A stretch of 64,000 nt of DNA. It comes from Ruminococcus sp. (GTDB lineage Bacteria > Bacillota > Clostridia > Oscillospirales > Ruminococcaceae). Position numbers and translations under genes: made by a program. This document shows positions 1-7,644 of this stretch, one piece after another (the stretch's first letter is position 1; each line of letters begins with the position of its first letter). The stretch covers positions 1-64,000 of the forward strand of contig SVNT01000003.1 of NCBI GenBank assembly GCA_015066785.1. Reading direction: 5' to 3'. The notes below the pieces were generated by a model. It made no database searches. It was not told the DNA's origin and saw only the letters and a program-made list of their open reading frames with translations.

Positions 1-2
1 TG

Positions 3-116
3 TTTGATGCATATCCAAAGACAAATGCAATGATGCTTTATTTTGGAATTGTTTTTATGGCTGCAGTTATTATCTGGGTAATATATGATAGGAAAGAAAA
101 AGCACGCATTACATGA
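3..116 (+). CDS. C-terminal end of a membrane protein (partial)
   Basis: An open frame enters from the left edge in frame 3 and ends at a TGA at 114-116. The visible 37 residues contain a hydrophobic stretch (MMLYFGIVFMAAVIIWVIY) followed by a short basic tail (DRKEKARIT), the pattern of a last transmembrane helix with a cytoplasmic end. The rest of the gene lies outside the window, so neither family nor function can be assigned. It could still be a chance frame, but hydrophobicity and the positive-inside tail favour a real gene end. Confidence 0.5.
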   Translation, partial: FDAYPKTNAMMLYFGIVFMAAVIIWVIYDRKEKARIT

Positions 117-296
117 ATCTACCAAGAGCTTTCTAAGTTATGAATGGGAAATCACTGTGAAATTTCAGTTTGGTTAAGAGATGCATTCCGGTGCCAAAAC
201 GGTGTCAAGCAATGATGCAAATAAAAATAGACCATATAAAACCAATGAAAATATGCAGATTTTAGCCACAAAAAGCATAGAAAATATATCGAAAAA

Positions 297-336
297 CGCT
301 ATTCATATAGCGTGAAGAATAGCGAAAATTTTTTCA
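297..336 (+). terminator. Possible terminator hairpin upstream of the tRNA genes
   Basis: CGCTATTC (297-304) and GAATAGCG (317-324) form an 8-bp stem with a 12-nt loop, followed by AAAATTTTTTC. It lies about 180 nt after the left-edge gene and just before the tRNA promoter, so it may insulate the two. Nothing else is recognisable in 117-296. Confidence 0.45.
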
Positions 337-345
337 AAAAAGGTA

Positions 346-374
346 TTGACATTGAAAAAAATGTGTGATATAAT
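346..374 (+). promoter_or_regulatory. Sigma-A promoter of the tRNA-Ser genes
   Basis: TTGACA at 346-351 and TATAAT at 369-374 with a 17-bp spacer form a consensus promoter. The first tRNA begins 19 nt after the -10 box, as expected for a stable-RNA promoter. Confidence 0.85.
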
Positions 375-392
375 ATATAAGCACTAATAAGT

Positions 393-481
393 GGAGAGGT
401 ATCGAAGTGGTCATAACGAGGCGGTCTTGAAAACCGTTTGTCTTAACGGGCACGTGGGTTCGAATCCCACCCTCTCCGCCA
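393..481 (+). tRNA. tRNA-Ser(UGA)
   Basis: Acceptor stem GGAGAGG (393-399) pairs with CCTCTCC (471-477). The discriminator is G at 478 and CCA is encoded at 479-481. The anticodon loop CTTGAAA gives anticodon TGA. A long variable arm, typical of class II tRNAs, lies between the anticodon stem and the T arm (GTGGGTTCGAATCCCAC). The discriminator G and long variable arm are serine identity features. It is the first gene of a two-tRNA transcript. Confidence 0.97.
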
Positions 482-496
482 TTTTTTATTATTTGC

Positions 497-586
497 GGAG
501 AAATACCCAAGTGGTGAAGGGGCTCCCCTGCTAAGGGAGTAGGGCTGGAAACGGTCGCGAGGGTTCAAATCCCTCTTTCTCCGCCA
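497..586 (+). tRNA. tRNA-Ser(GCU)
   Basis: Acceptor GGAGAAA (497-503) pairs with TTTCTCC (576-582), with discriminator G at 583 and encoded CCA at 584-586. The anticodon loop CTGCTAA gives GCT. A long variable arm is present, as in all serine tRNAs. It starts 15 nt after the first tRNA-Ser, so the two are probably processed from one transcript. Confidence 0.97.
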
Positions 587-622
587 AAGAAGATACCATT
601 TTTGTGGTATCTTCTTTTTTAT
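587..622 (+). terminator. Terminator after the tRNA-Ser pair
   Basis: AAGAAGATACCA and TGGTATCTTCTT form a 12-bp stem with a short loop, followed by a T tract (TTTTTTATTT). This is a clear intrinsic terminator for the tRNA transcript. Confidence 0.9.
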
Positions 623-734
623 TTGTCCCAATTCGACTTCGTGTTGCCGGTGAAAAGTCTGTGTATAAACCCGCATTCGTTTGAATAAATCTACATCCTG
701 AAGCGCTCATCTCGTGGGGGTACTTTGGGGCGCA

Positions 735-763
735 TTGAAAAAAGCAGAAAAATATTGTATGAT
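735..763 (+). promoter_or_regulatory. Promoter of the GyrI-like gene
   Basis: TTGAAA (735-740), a 17-bp spacer and TATGAT (758-763). The gene starts 40 nt downstream behind an AGGAGG ribosome binding site. Confidence 0.65.
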
Positions 764-803
764 ATAAATAAATTTGGATCACTGTTTTTAGGAGGATGGA
801 GAT

Positions 804-1436
804 ATGCCTTTTGACTTTAAGAAAGAATACAAGGAATTTTATATGCCGAAGAACAGACCGGAACTTATAACCGTGCCCAAAATGAACTATATTGCTGTAA
901 GAGGCAAAGGCGATCCTAACATCGAAGGTGGAGCATATCAGCAGGCAATCAGCGTTTTGTATGCTGTTGCATACACCTTGAAAATGAGTTATAAAACAGA
1001 ATACAAAATCGAGGGGTTCTTTGAGTATGTTGTACCACCTCTTGAAGGATTTTGGTGGCAAGCTGATGTTGATGGTGTGAACTATTCCGACAAGTCAACG
1101 TTTAACTGGATATCAGTAATCCGCTTGCCAGATTTCGTTTCTAAGGCAGACTTTGAATGGGCAGTAGTAACAGCAACCAAGAAGAAAAAATTGGACTGCT
1201 CATCAGCTGAATTTTTGACCATTGATGAGGGTCTGTGTGTTCAGATTATGCACACTGGTCCTTTTGATGATGAACCTGCAACAGTTGCTTTAATGGATTC
1301 CTATTTGGCGCAGAACGGATACGTAAATGACTTCAGCGAAAGCAGATTACATCATGAGATTTATCTGTCCGATGCAAGAAAGGTTACTCCTGATAAGTGG
1401 AAAACTGTTATTAGACATCCGATCAAAAAGGCATAA
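804..1436 (+). CDS. GyrI-like small-molecule-binding domain protein
   Basis: A 210-residue soluble protein matching the GyrI-like/SOUL-type effector-binding family as it occurs alone, without a DNA-binding domain. Family-typical segments include the N-terminal FDFKKEYKEFY, VPKMNYIAVRGKGDPN, and ...PPLEGFWW. Relatives bind hydrophobic or cationic small molecules, and some hydrolyse or sequester toxic compounds, so a detoxification or ligand-binding role is likely but the ligand is unknown. The ATG is preceded by TAGGAGGATGGAGAT. The gene is monocistronic, with its own promoter and a terminator-like hairpin at 1463-1494. Confidence 0.8.
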   Translation: MPFDFKKEYKEFYMPKNRPELITVPKMNYIAVRGKGDPNIEGGAYQQAISVLYAVAYTLKMSYKTEYKIEGFFEYVVPPLEGFWWQADVDGVNYSDKSTFNWISVIRLPDFVSKADFEWAVVTATKKKKLDCSSAEFLTIDEGLCVQIMHTGPFDDEPATVALMDSYLAQNGYVNDFSESRLHHEIYLSDARKVTPDKWKTVIRHPIKKA

Positions 1437-1462
1437 CAATTTTAACTCACTGTTTTATGGAA

Positions 1463-1494
1463 GGCTCCATCCGTTAAGGATGGGGCCACTTTTT
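1463..1494 (+). terminator. Terminator of the GyrI-like gene
   Basis: GGCTCCATCC and GGATGGGGCC pair across GTTAA (one G-T pair), followed by ACTTTTTA. Confidence 0.8.
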
Positions 1495-1590
1495 ATGTCT
1501 CCTAATGAATAAATCTATATTAGCCGACCCTAACCTATACTCCGGGAACACAAAAGAGAATGGGGAGTTTTATTTTAACACACGGGATTT

Positions 1591-1672
1591 GAATGCCGGG
1601 GGCGGCGAACCGCCGCAGGCAAATTATCGACAGAGCGCTGTTCCGATATGTATCGGGGCGGCGCTTTTATTT
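1591..1672 (+). terminator. Two adjacent hairpins ending in a T tract
   Basis: A GC-rich hairpin (GGCGG-CGAA-CCGCC, 1601-1614, enclosed by GCC/GGC) is followed by a long imperfect stem (AGCGCTGTTCCGATA against TATCGGGGCGGCGCT, 1634-1665) and TTTTATTT. The second part has the form of an intrinsic terminator, yet no gene precedes it closely. The pair may be a small structured RNA end or a relic. A 60-codon frame running through it looks spurious. The rest of the 1437-1761 gap holds only the hairpin at 1463 and the promoter at 1684. Confidence 0.5.
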
Positions 1673-1683
1673 CGGAAATACTA

Positions 1684-1712
1684 TTGACACATATTTTTAA
1701 AAAGTATACAAT
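1684..1712 (+). promoter_or_regulatory. Promoter of the large lipoprotein gene
   Basis: TTGACA (1684-1689), a 17-bp spacer and TACAAT (1707-1712). Confidence 0.8.
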
Positions 1713-1761
1713 ATATAAAGCAGGTGTCATTTTATGAAAATATGTTTAAAGGAGAAAAATG

Positions 1762-3876
1762 ATGAGAAATTGTGGGGTAAAATTCAGGCTGGCGGCTGTT
1801 TTTCTTACAGCGTTTGCGGCGCTTACACTTTCTGCGTGTGGCGCGGATGTACAGAGCGTAACCAATGTCGACGAGGAATTCTGCGGAACACGTGAAATCA
1901 CTGTACTCGTTGACGATTACGACATGGTGGATTATGTCGAGGGCGGCGCTGACGCTATGGAGGAGGTATTTGAAGAAAATCTCCCTCCTGAGATGACTAT
2001 GACAAGAAAATACGATCCCGAGGGTACAGCGTTTGTTTTCAAGATTGAATTTGACGGGGTAGAGGATTACACCGAAAAGGTTACGTCAATCCTTGCAAGA
2101 GACCCTGAATACGACCTCAATCCCGAGGTTGAATTTGAAGTGATTGAAAATCCGTTCAAGGAAAGCGTTGTGGCGGAAGAAAACTTCTCCACCTCAAACC
2201 TTATCGCATGGGCGGTTGAGGCTCTTGATGAGTCGGGGATAATTACATATTCCTCAAAGTCGTCGTGGTATTCGATAGATTCCAACACATTTGAAATTGA
2301 CGGTAAAGAGCCGTACACTTATCAGGGAAATATGAATGTAAATGAGGCTGAATATACAACCTTTGATTCGATTGATGTAGTGACGGAATTCAATTACGAC
2401 GGTACATATTCAAGAACGATTGAATTTGAAATAGGCAATATGACCATAGCAAAGCTCGACAACAAGGGCGTTGATGTTGCGGAATACCTTACAGAGCTTG
2501 CAGACGAGGGCGTTTCGGGTACTGATATGACAGCCCCCGTTACTGAAACCGAAGGGGAAAACAAGAAGACTTACACAGTGGAATTTACTTCCGCAAACGC
2601 AGAGGATATAGCGAAGGTTACTTCTGCGCTTCTGGATACGGAATGTACCTTCAGCGTTGATATGACTGCCGACGACCTCGTTGACAATGTGGTCAATATC
2701 GATGTCACGGAATATATCAGCGGCAAGACATATTTTGCAAAGCGTGATTATTCAAGCAGAATTCACTCAAAATACAAGCTCTATAACGGAGTAGAGTTTG
2801 ATGTGGAAAATTCAGAAAGCTATATAGGCAAGCAGGCTGACGAAGACGGCACCGAATACTTCGTGTACTCTCCTATGGACGAGGAAGTGAAGTACTCATT
2901 CAACTGGGCGGTAGTGTTTGATGTTATTGATATGACGCTTGTTCTTGACAAGGAAGAAATCAGTCACGAGGTGTCATTCTCGCTTGACAACTCCATTCCC
3001 GAAATCGTAAGACAGACTGCACAGAGAGCGTTCAACAACAGTATTCCCGACAAGAATGTAAAATTCGAAACAAAGTCAGAGGAAGGCAGAACGATTTATA
3101 CAGTAAAGTTTGCCAAGGACGATACAGCCGAGGTAGTGAAAAGAATAGACTACTTCATCAGTGCATATACAAAGCAGGATTCAACGGCATCGGTAAAGAT
3201 TGAGCCTGTTGCGGAAAAAACCACGGCGTTTACAAAGCATTATGCTGTTGTCGCTGATATTTCCTATAACGCATTTGCGGCAGGAGAGGGTCAGTATACT
3301 TCAAATATAAGCGGAAGCTCGTCGTTTATGAAGTTCAATGCCAGAAATTCTCTCTCGGAAGAATATCTTGAGACGATAACTTCAACCGATACAGAAAATG
3401 CGGCAATCAGTTACGACGGCTTTATGCAGATAAGCAATATCGGGCTGGTAATTCTTATAGTGGTGCTTGTACTTGCAGTGGTTGTTATTACTCTTGTGGT
3501 TGTACTTCTTGTTACCAAAAACAAGCAGACACCGACATTTACCGCAGTGGCAGAGAGCGAGCCTGTTCAGACAATTGAAACTGCACCTGCTGTTCCCGTT
3601 GCAGAGATTGCTCCCGTGGCAGAAGCAGTACCTGTTGCAGAGGTTGCTCCCACAGAGGAAACTCCCGTGGCAGAAACAGTACCTGTTGCAGAAGTTGCTC
3701 CCACAGAGGAAACTCCCGTCGCAGAAACAGCTCCCGTTACGGAAGTTACTCCGACAGAAGAAGTCGTTCCCGAGGAGAATATTCCCGTTGAGGAAGTCGC
3801 TCCCGCAGAAGAAACTGTTGCGGCTGAAGAAACAACTCCGACAGAAGAAAACGCAGATACAGAAGAAACTGTATAA
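1762..3876 (+). CDS. Large surface lipoprotein with a C-terminal membrane helix and P/E/V-rich tail
   Basis: A 704-residue exported protein of unknown function. The N-terminus is a lipoprotein signal (FLTAFAALTLSAC), so the mature protein should be acylated at Cys. About 530 residues of acidic, beta-rich sequence follow. A very hydrophobic helix lies near residues 560-587 (VILIVVLVLAVVVITLVVVL), then a ~115-residue tail of Pro/Glu/Val/Ala/Thr repeats (PVAE, APTEET). A 51-bp tandem DNA repeat at 3631-3732 encodes part of the tail. Two ATGs occur in tandem at 1759 and 1762; the second has the better spacing from GGAG. Lipid anchor plus C-terminal helix would tether the protein at both ends, with the tail on the cytoplasmic side. 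No known domain was recognised. Confidence 0.75.
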   Translation: MRNCGVKFRLAAVFLTAFAALTLSACGADVQSVTNVDEEFCGTREITVLVDDYDMVDYVEGGADAMEEVFEENLPPEMTMTRKYDPEGTAFVFKIEFDGVEDYTEKVTSILARDPEYDLNPEVEFEVIENPFKESVVAEENFSTSNLIAWAVEALDESGIITYSSKSSWYSIDSNTFEIDGKEPYTYQGNMNVNEAEYTTFDSIDVVTEFNYDGTYSRTIEFEIGNMTIAKLDNKGVDVAEYLTELADEGVSGTDMTAPVTETEGENKKTYTVEFTSANAEDIAKVTSALLDTECTFSVDMTADDLVDNVVNIDVTEYISGKTYFAKRDYSSRIHSKYKLYNGVEFDVENSESYIGKQADEDGTEYFVYSPMDEEVKYSFNWAVVFDVIDMTLVLDKEEISHEVSFSLDNSIPEIVRQTAQRAFNNSIPDKNVKFETKSEEGRTIYTVKFAKDDTAEVVKRIDYFISAYTKQDSTASVKIEPVAEKTTAFTKHYAVVADISYNAFAAGEGQYTSNISGSSSFMKFNARNSLSEEYLETITSTDTENAAISYDGFMQISNIGLVILIVVLVLAVVVITLVVVLLVTKNKQTPTFTAVAESEPVQTIETAPAVPVAEIAPVAEAVPVAEVAPTEETPVAETVPVAEVAPTEETPVAETAPVTEVTPTEEVVPEENIPVEEVAPAEETVAAEETTPTEENADTEETV
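3631..3732 (+). repeat. 51-bp tandem repeat in the lipoprotein tail
   Basis: Two consecutive, nearly identical 51-bp units (3631-3681 and 3682-3732) encode VAEVAPTEETPVAET-like sequence, and weaker copies flank them. This marks recent expansion of the tail. Confidence 0.8.
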
Positions 3877-3881
3877 CAAAA

Positions 3882-4139
3882 CCCTGTAGTTTAATAGTAG
3901 AATTCATACAGAAACTTTATATGTATTTATTGAGGGGAATCTTTCTGAAGAAAGGTTCCCCTCAAACTCCCCTTCAAAGACTTTAAAGCTAAAAGCAAGC
4001 CCATAGGGACTAATCCCTATGGGCTTGCTTTTAAATCTGAAGTTTTCGGAAAGGAGTCTGAGGAAAAACCTTTTTCAAAAGGGTTTTCCTCGGTAAGCAG
4101 ATAAAAATTCTATACGGATATCACTATTAAACTACGGGG
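3882..4139. repeat. Structured intergenic element, copy 1, inside a bidirectional terminator
   Basis: Outer arms CCCTGTAGTTTAATAGT (3882-3898) and ACTATTAAACTACGGGG (4123-4139) are complementary and end in T-rich flanks on both strands, so they form a bidirectional terminator between the convergent lipoprotein and cysK genes. The interior (~224 nt) has three strong hairpins: GAGGGGAATCTTTC with GAAAGGTTCCCCTC, AGCAAGCCCATAGGGA with TCCCTATGGGCTTGCT, and GAGGAAAAACC with GGGTTTTCCTC. The interior recurs at 10.9, 15.7 and 42.2 kb; the outer arms do not. Confidence 0.9.
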
Positions 4140-4145
4140 TTATTT

Positions 4146-5072
4146 TTACACGAAATCGGGGACGGAGAGATATTTTTCTCCGCCGTCGGGAAGAAGTACG
4201 ACTATATTCTTCCCTGCGTTCTCGGGGCGTGATGCGACCGTTGCTGCAGCGTGGAGAGCCGCTCCCGATGATACTCCGACAAGAATACCCTCGCTGTGAG
4301 CAAGCTCCTTGCAGGCGGAATAAGCCTCGTCGGTCGTGATGATGATTATCTCGTCGTAGATGTCGGTATCGAGCGTTTCGGGGACAAAGCCTGCGCCTAT
4401 TCCCTGGAGCTTGTGCGCACCTGCCGTGCCCTTTGACAGAACGGGCGAATCCGCAGGCTCTACGGCGATTATTTTTATTCCGTGATTTTTCGATTTGAGG
4501 TATTTTCCTACCCCTGTGAGAGTTCCGCCTGTGCCGACACCTGCGATGAAGATGTCAACTTTTCCGTCGGTGTCGTTCCATATTTCAGGGCCTGTTGATT
4601 TGAAATGCGCCTCTGGGTTTGCAGGGTTTGTGAACTGCGACGGCATAAAGCTGTGGGGAGTAGCGGCTTTAAGTTCTTCCGCCTTTTCGATAGCGCCTGA
4701 CATCCCCTTTGCACCGTCTGTAAGTACGATTTCCGCACCGTACGCACGGAGAAGATTTCTTCTTTCTGCGCTCATTGTTTCGGGCATTGTGAGTATCGTG
4801 CGGTAGCCTCTTGCAGTTGCCGCCATTGCAAGCCCTATGCCCGTGTTTCCGCTTGTCGGCTCGATAATTACGCTATCTTTTGTGAGGAGTCCCTTTGCCT
4901 CAGCGTCGTCAAGCATATTCACGCCCACACGGTCCTTGACGCTTCCTGCGGGGTTGAAATATTCCAGCTTTGCGATGATGTCGGTGACAGTCCCTCTTTT
5001 TTCGGAAAACTGCGAAAGTTTTACAAGCGGGGTGTTTCCGATGAGGTCGGTTATCTTGTTGTGGATTTTCAT
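4146..5072 (-). CDS. cysK: Cysteine synthase A (O-acetylserine sulfhydrylase)
   Basis: This 308-residue PLP enzyme makes L-cysteine from O-acetylserine and sulfide in the cytoplasm. It shows the family signature NPAGSVKDR with the Schiff-base Lys near residue 46, the substrate loop EPTSGNTG, the PLP-phosphate loop [14 protein letters not shown], and a C-terminal PDGGEKYLS. Length is normal for CysK. The ATG follows AAAGGAGAATTTTT. The gene is downstream of cheV on the same strand, separated by a terminator hairpin at 5135-5160, so it is probably transcribed alone. It ends against repeat copy 1. Confidence 0.96.
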   Translation of the reverse strand: MKIHNKITDLIGNTPLVKLSQFSEKRGTVTDIIAKLEYFNPAGSVKDRVGVNMLDDAEAKGLLTKDSVIIEPTSGNTGIGLAMAATARGYRTILTMPETMSAERRNLLRAYGAEIVLTDGAKGMSGAIEKAEELKAATPHSFMPSQFTNPANPEAHFKSTGPEIWNDTDGKVDIFIAGVGTGGTLTGVGKYLKSKNHGIKIIAVEPADSPVLSKGTAGAHKLQGIGAGFVPETLDTDIYDEIIIITTDEAYSACKELAHSEGILVGVSSGAALHAAATVASRPENAGKNIVVLLPDGGEKYLSVPDFV

Positions 5073-5134
5073 AAAAATTCTCCTTTGCGTTTTGGTATAG
5101 TATTTATATTAAATACGGTATATATGCAGAATAA

Positions 5135-5160
5135 ACGGGCAGATTTTTCAATCTGCCCGT
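5135..5160. terminator. Terminator between cheV and cysK
   Basis: ACGGGCAGATT and AATCTGCCCGT pair across TTTC. It ends cheV transcription ahead of cysK. Confidence 0.8.
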
Positions 5161-5165
5161 GGTTT

Positions 5166-6083
5166 TTAGTCCTGAATGAGTGAAATGAGAGTCTCAATAA
5201 GCATTTTTATCTGTGGCTTTGAGAACTGTGCGTTTGCACCGACAGCCTCGCCCTTTGCCTTCATCTGCTCGTTTATGAGTGAGGAGAAGAGGATAACAGG
5301 GATATGCTTGAGAGTCTTGTGGTCTTTAATCAGCTTTGTGAGACGATGTCCGTCCATTCTCGGCATTTCAATGTCGCTGACAACGCAGGCAATCTTAGAA
5401 AGAATGTCGGATTCGTTTTCGTACTGGCTGACAAATTCCCATGCGTCCTGACCGTCACGGAAGGAATGGATGTTGTGGAATCCCTTTTCCTTGAGTGCGT
5501 CAACGATAAGTCTGTTGAGAAGCGGTGAGTCGTCCGCAACAACGAGACACTTTTCGCTGTCGATAGCGTTTGCGTTGTTGATGTCGGAAACGCCCGACAT
5601 ATCAAGTCCTGCGCTCTTATGTAAATCGGAAACGATTTTTTCAAAGTCGAGGATTACGATAATTCTTCCGTTGACCTTGGCAATACCGGTTGCCATACTT
5701 GTTGCAAGTCCCTGCTCTGAGTTGCTTACAATCGAAGGTGGCTTTGAAATATCAGTCCACGAAATACGCTGAATACCCTTGACGGAACTTACGTGGAAGC
5801 CGACATCGAGCTGGTTGAACTGACAGATGATGAACATGCCGTTGTCAGCACAGCTTTTCTGTGTGTGGAGTACTTTGTGAAGGTCGATGATAGAGATGAG
5901 CTTATCTCTCGGAATAAATACACCCTCGATTTCGGGCGAAGCCTCGGGTATCGGAGTAAGCTCCTGATAGAACATTACTTCGTTTACCTTGGCGATATTT
6001 ATGCCGTAGCTGTTTTCGCCGACGATGAATTCGAGAAGTTCGAGTTCGTTAGTACCACTTTCAAGAAGAATATTTGATTCCAT
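5166..6083 (-). CDS. cheV: Chemotaxis coupling protein CheV (CheW-receiver fusion)
   Basis: A 305-residue cytoplasmic protein. Residues ~12-155 form a CheW-like scaffold domain (ELLEFIVGENSYGINIAKV, TPIPEASPEIEGVFIPR, then GRIIVILDFEKIV). Residues ~180-305 form a receiver domain with acidic pair VVADDSP, phosphoacceptor Asp in CVVSDIEMPRMDG, and Lys in AQFSKPQ. CheV couples chemoreceptors to CheA and its receiver tunes adaptation. No cheA or flagellar gene is in the window. The ATG is preceded by AAAGGGGGC, and the promoter lies at 6130-6158. Confidence 0.95.
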   Translation of the reverse strand: MESNILLESGTNELELLEFIVGENSYGINIAKVNEVMFYQELTPIPEASPEIEGVFIPRDKLISIIDLHKVLHTQKSCADNGMFIICQFNQLDVGFHVSSVKGIQRISWTDISKPPSIVSNSEQGLATSMATGIAKVNGRIIVILDFEKIVSDLHKSAGLDMSGVSDINNANAIDSEKCLVVADDSPLLNRLIVDALKEKGFHNIHSFRDGQDAWEFVSQYENESDILSKIACVVSDIEMPRMDGHRLTKLIKDHKTLKHIPVILFSSLINEQMKAKGEAVGANAQFSKPQIKMLIETLISLIQD

Positions 6084-6129
6084 TGAAAAGCCCCCTTTAT
6101 GTGCAATTCGTACAAAGTATATTTTAATC

Positions 6130-6158
6130 AGTATATCATATTTTTATAAAAATTACAA
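6130..6158 (-). promoter_or_regulatory. cheV promoter
   Basis: On the minus strand, TTGTAA (6158-6153), a 17-bp spacer and TATACT (6135-6130). Confidence 0.65.
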
Positions 6159-6182
6159 TATAATTTTTGACGAAAAATAAAA

Positions 6183-7421
6183 CTACATTTTGTACTGTTC
6201 TACAGTATAGAGGATTTTTTTGTCCACAAGAGCGTCAATGAGCGTTCCTTCGGGGAGGTATTCCTCCGAAAATACCTTGCCGTCGTTCCTGAGGGGATTT
6301 ATAAGGCTGGTCTTGTCGTACGGAATGAGGAATTTTGCACGCACGCTGGTTTCGGGAAGATTGTCGGCGATACACTGCAGAAGGTCGTCGAAGCCTTTTT
6401 TCTGCTTTGCGGAAATCTTCACCGTGTCAGAAGAATTTCTGATGTTGTCGTTTTCCAGCTTGTCGCATTTGTTGAGGACGTTTATCTGCGGTATTCCGTC
6501 GCAGCCAAGCTCCGATAAAAGCTCACGGGTGACTTTTGCCTGTTCTTCTGCGTCATCACTGCTGATGTCAATGATGTTTATGATAATGTCGGAGTTTGCG
6601 GCCTCTTCGAGTGTACTTTTGAACGCCTCGACAAGATGATGCGGCAGCCTGCTGATAAACCCTACCGTATCGACGAGCATAAGAGAGCGCCCGTCGGGAA
6701 GTTCAAGCGAGCGTGAAGTAATGTCGAGGGTTGCGAACAGCTTGTCCTCGGCAAGAACCTCTGCGTCTGCAAGTGCGTTGAGGAGCGTTGATTTTCCGAC
6801 GTTTGTGTATCCCACGATTGCACCGACGAGTACATTGTCCTTTTTTCTTCTTGCACGGTGCAGGGCACGGCGTTTTTCGAGTTCACGCAGCTCTTCCTCG
6901 AGGATTTCAATGCGCTTTCTTATGTGACGTTTGTCGGTTTCGAGCTTTGTCTCTCCCGGGCCTCTGGTGCCGACGCCTCCTCCGAGACGGGACATTTCTA
7001 TTCCTCGGCCTGCAAGTCTTGGAAGACGGTATCTCTGCTGTGCAAGTTCAACCTGAAGTCTGCCCTCCTTCGACAATGCCCGCTGTGCGAAAATATCGAG
7101 AATAAGCGTTGTGCGGTCGATAACCCGTATATCCAGCACCGCCTCGATGTTGCGGGTCTGGTTTGCAGTAAGCTCGTGGTCGAATATAGCAAGGTCGATG
7201 TCCAGCTTTTTGACGATGTCCGCCGCTTCTTCGAGCTTTCCTGCACCTATGCAGGTGGCGGTGTCGTATGTCGGACGGTTCTGTATCATTTCCGCACATA
7301 CTTCTACGCCTGCGGTTCTGGCAAGCTCACGAAGCTCCGCCATTGAGCGTTCGCTGTTGAACTCACCTATGTCGGCGGCGATAAGTATCGCACGGGTAAT
7401 ATGTTCGGTATTTTCTATCAT
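6183..7421 (-). CDS. hflX: Ribosome-associated GTPase HflX
   Basis: A 412-residue GTPase with the HflX N-terminal domain (RPTYDTATCIGAGKLEE, FDHELTANQTRNIE), a glycine-rich linker (GGGVGTRGPGETKLE), a coiled-coil (EELRELEKRR), then the G domain: G1 GYTNVGKST, G3 DTVGF, G4 NKCD. HflX binds the large ribosomal subunit and rescues stalled ribosomes under stress. The frame extends further upstream to 7493, but ATG at 7421 has AGGAGG ten bases ahead and aligns with family starts, so it was chosen. No clear terminator separates it from the cheV promoter region. Confidence 0.95.
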   Translation of the reverse strand: MIENTEHITRAILIAADIGEFNSERSMAELRELARTAGVEVCAEMIQNRPTYDTATCIGAGKLEEAADIVKKLDIDLAIFDHELTANQTRNIEAVLDIRVIDRTTLILDIFAQRALSKEGRLQVELAQQRYRLPRLAGRGIEMSRLGGGVGTRGPGETKLETDKRHIRKRIEILEEELRELEKRRALHRARRKKDNVLVGAIVGYTNVGKSTLLNALADAEVLAEDKLFATLDITSRSLELPDGRSLMLVDTVGFISRLPHHLVEAFKSTLEEAANSDIIINIIDISSDDAEEQAKVTRELLSELGCDGIPQINVLNKCDKLENDNIRNSSDTVKISAKQKKGFDDLLQCIADNLPETSVRAKFLIPYDKTSLINPLRNDGKVFSEEYLPEGTLIDALVDKKILYTVEQYKM

Positions 7422-7553
7422 ACGGATAAGCCCTCCTGTCCGTAAAAATGGCTGTCTTTTCTTATAATACGGTATCTGCACCATCAAAGTCAATAGTTTG
7501 AACGGATGTTTTTTATATAAAATACTGAAAATACGCAGGGGTGAAAATAGTTG

Positions 7554-7582
7554 TTGAAATTCTCTGAAAAATACTGTATAAT
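7554..7582 (+). promoter_or_regulatory. Promoter of the HDOD gene
   Basis: TTGAAA (7554-7559), a 17-bp spacer and TATAAT (7577-7582). Confidence 0.75.
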
Positions 7583-7644
7583 TATATTAATCATAGTTAA
7601 TGTTACCGAAAATCAATGATATTATATACAGGGAGGAAATACAT

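Noticed and set aside
443-676. 77-residue minus-strand ORF ending in a W-D-S-N-P-R-A-R-like string
   Set aside because: It is the antisense translation of the two tRNA-Ser genes, a classic false gene.
531-1061. 176-residue minus-strand ORF
   Set aside because: It runs across a tRNA, a terminator and the opposite strand of the GyrI-like gene, and lacks an RBS or sensible composition.
1505-1687. 60-residue ORF
   Set aside because: Its sequence is the translation of two hairpins and a T tract. No SD precedes it.
3382-3879. Cys-rich 165-residue minus-strand ORF
   Set aside because: It is the antisense of the P/E/V repeat tail of the lipoprotein; the Cys/Phe richness follows from the repeat.
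3882-4139. Reading the repeat element as a CRISPR array or an IS end
   Set aside because: There is no spacer-repeat periodicity, no transposase and no obvious target-site duplication. The four copies are single, structured and intergenic.
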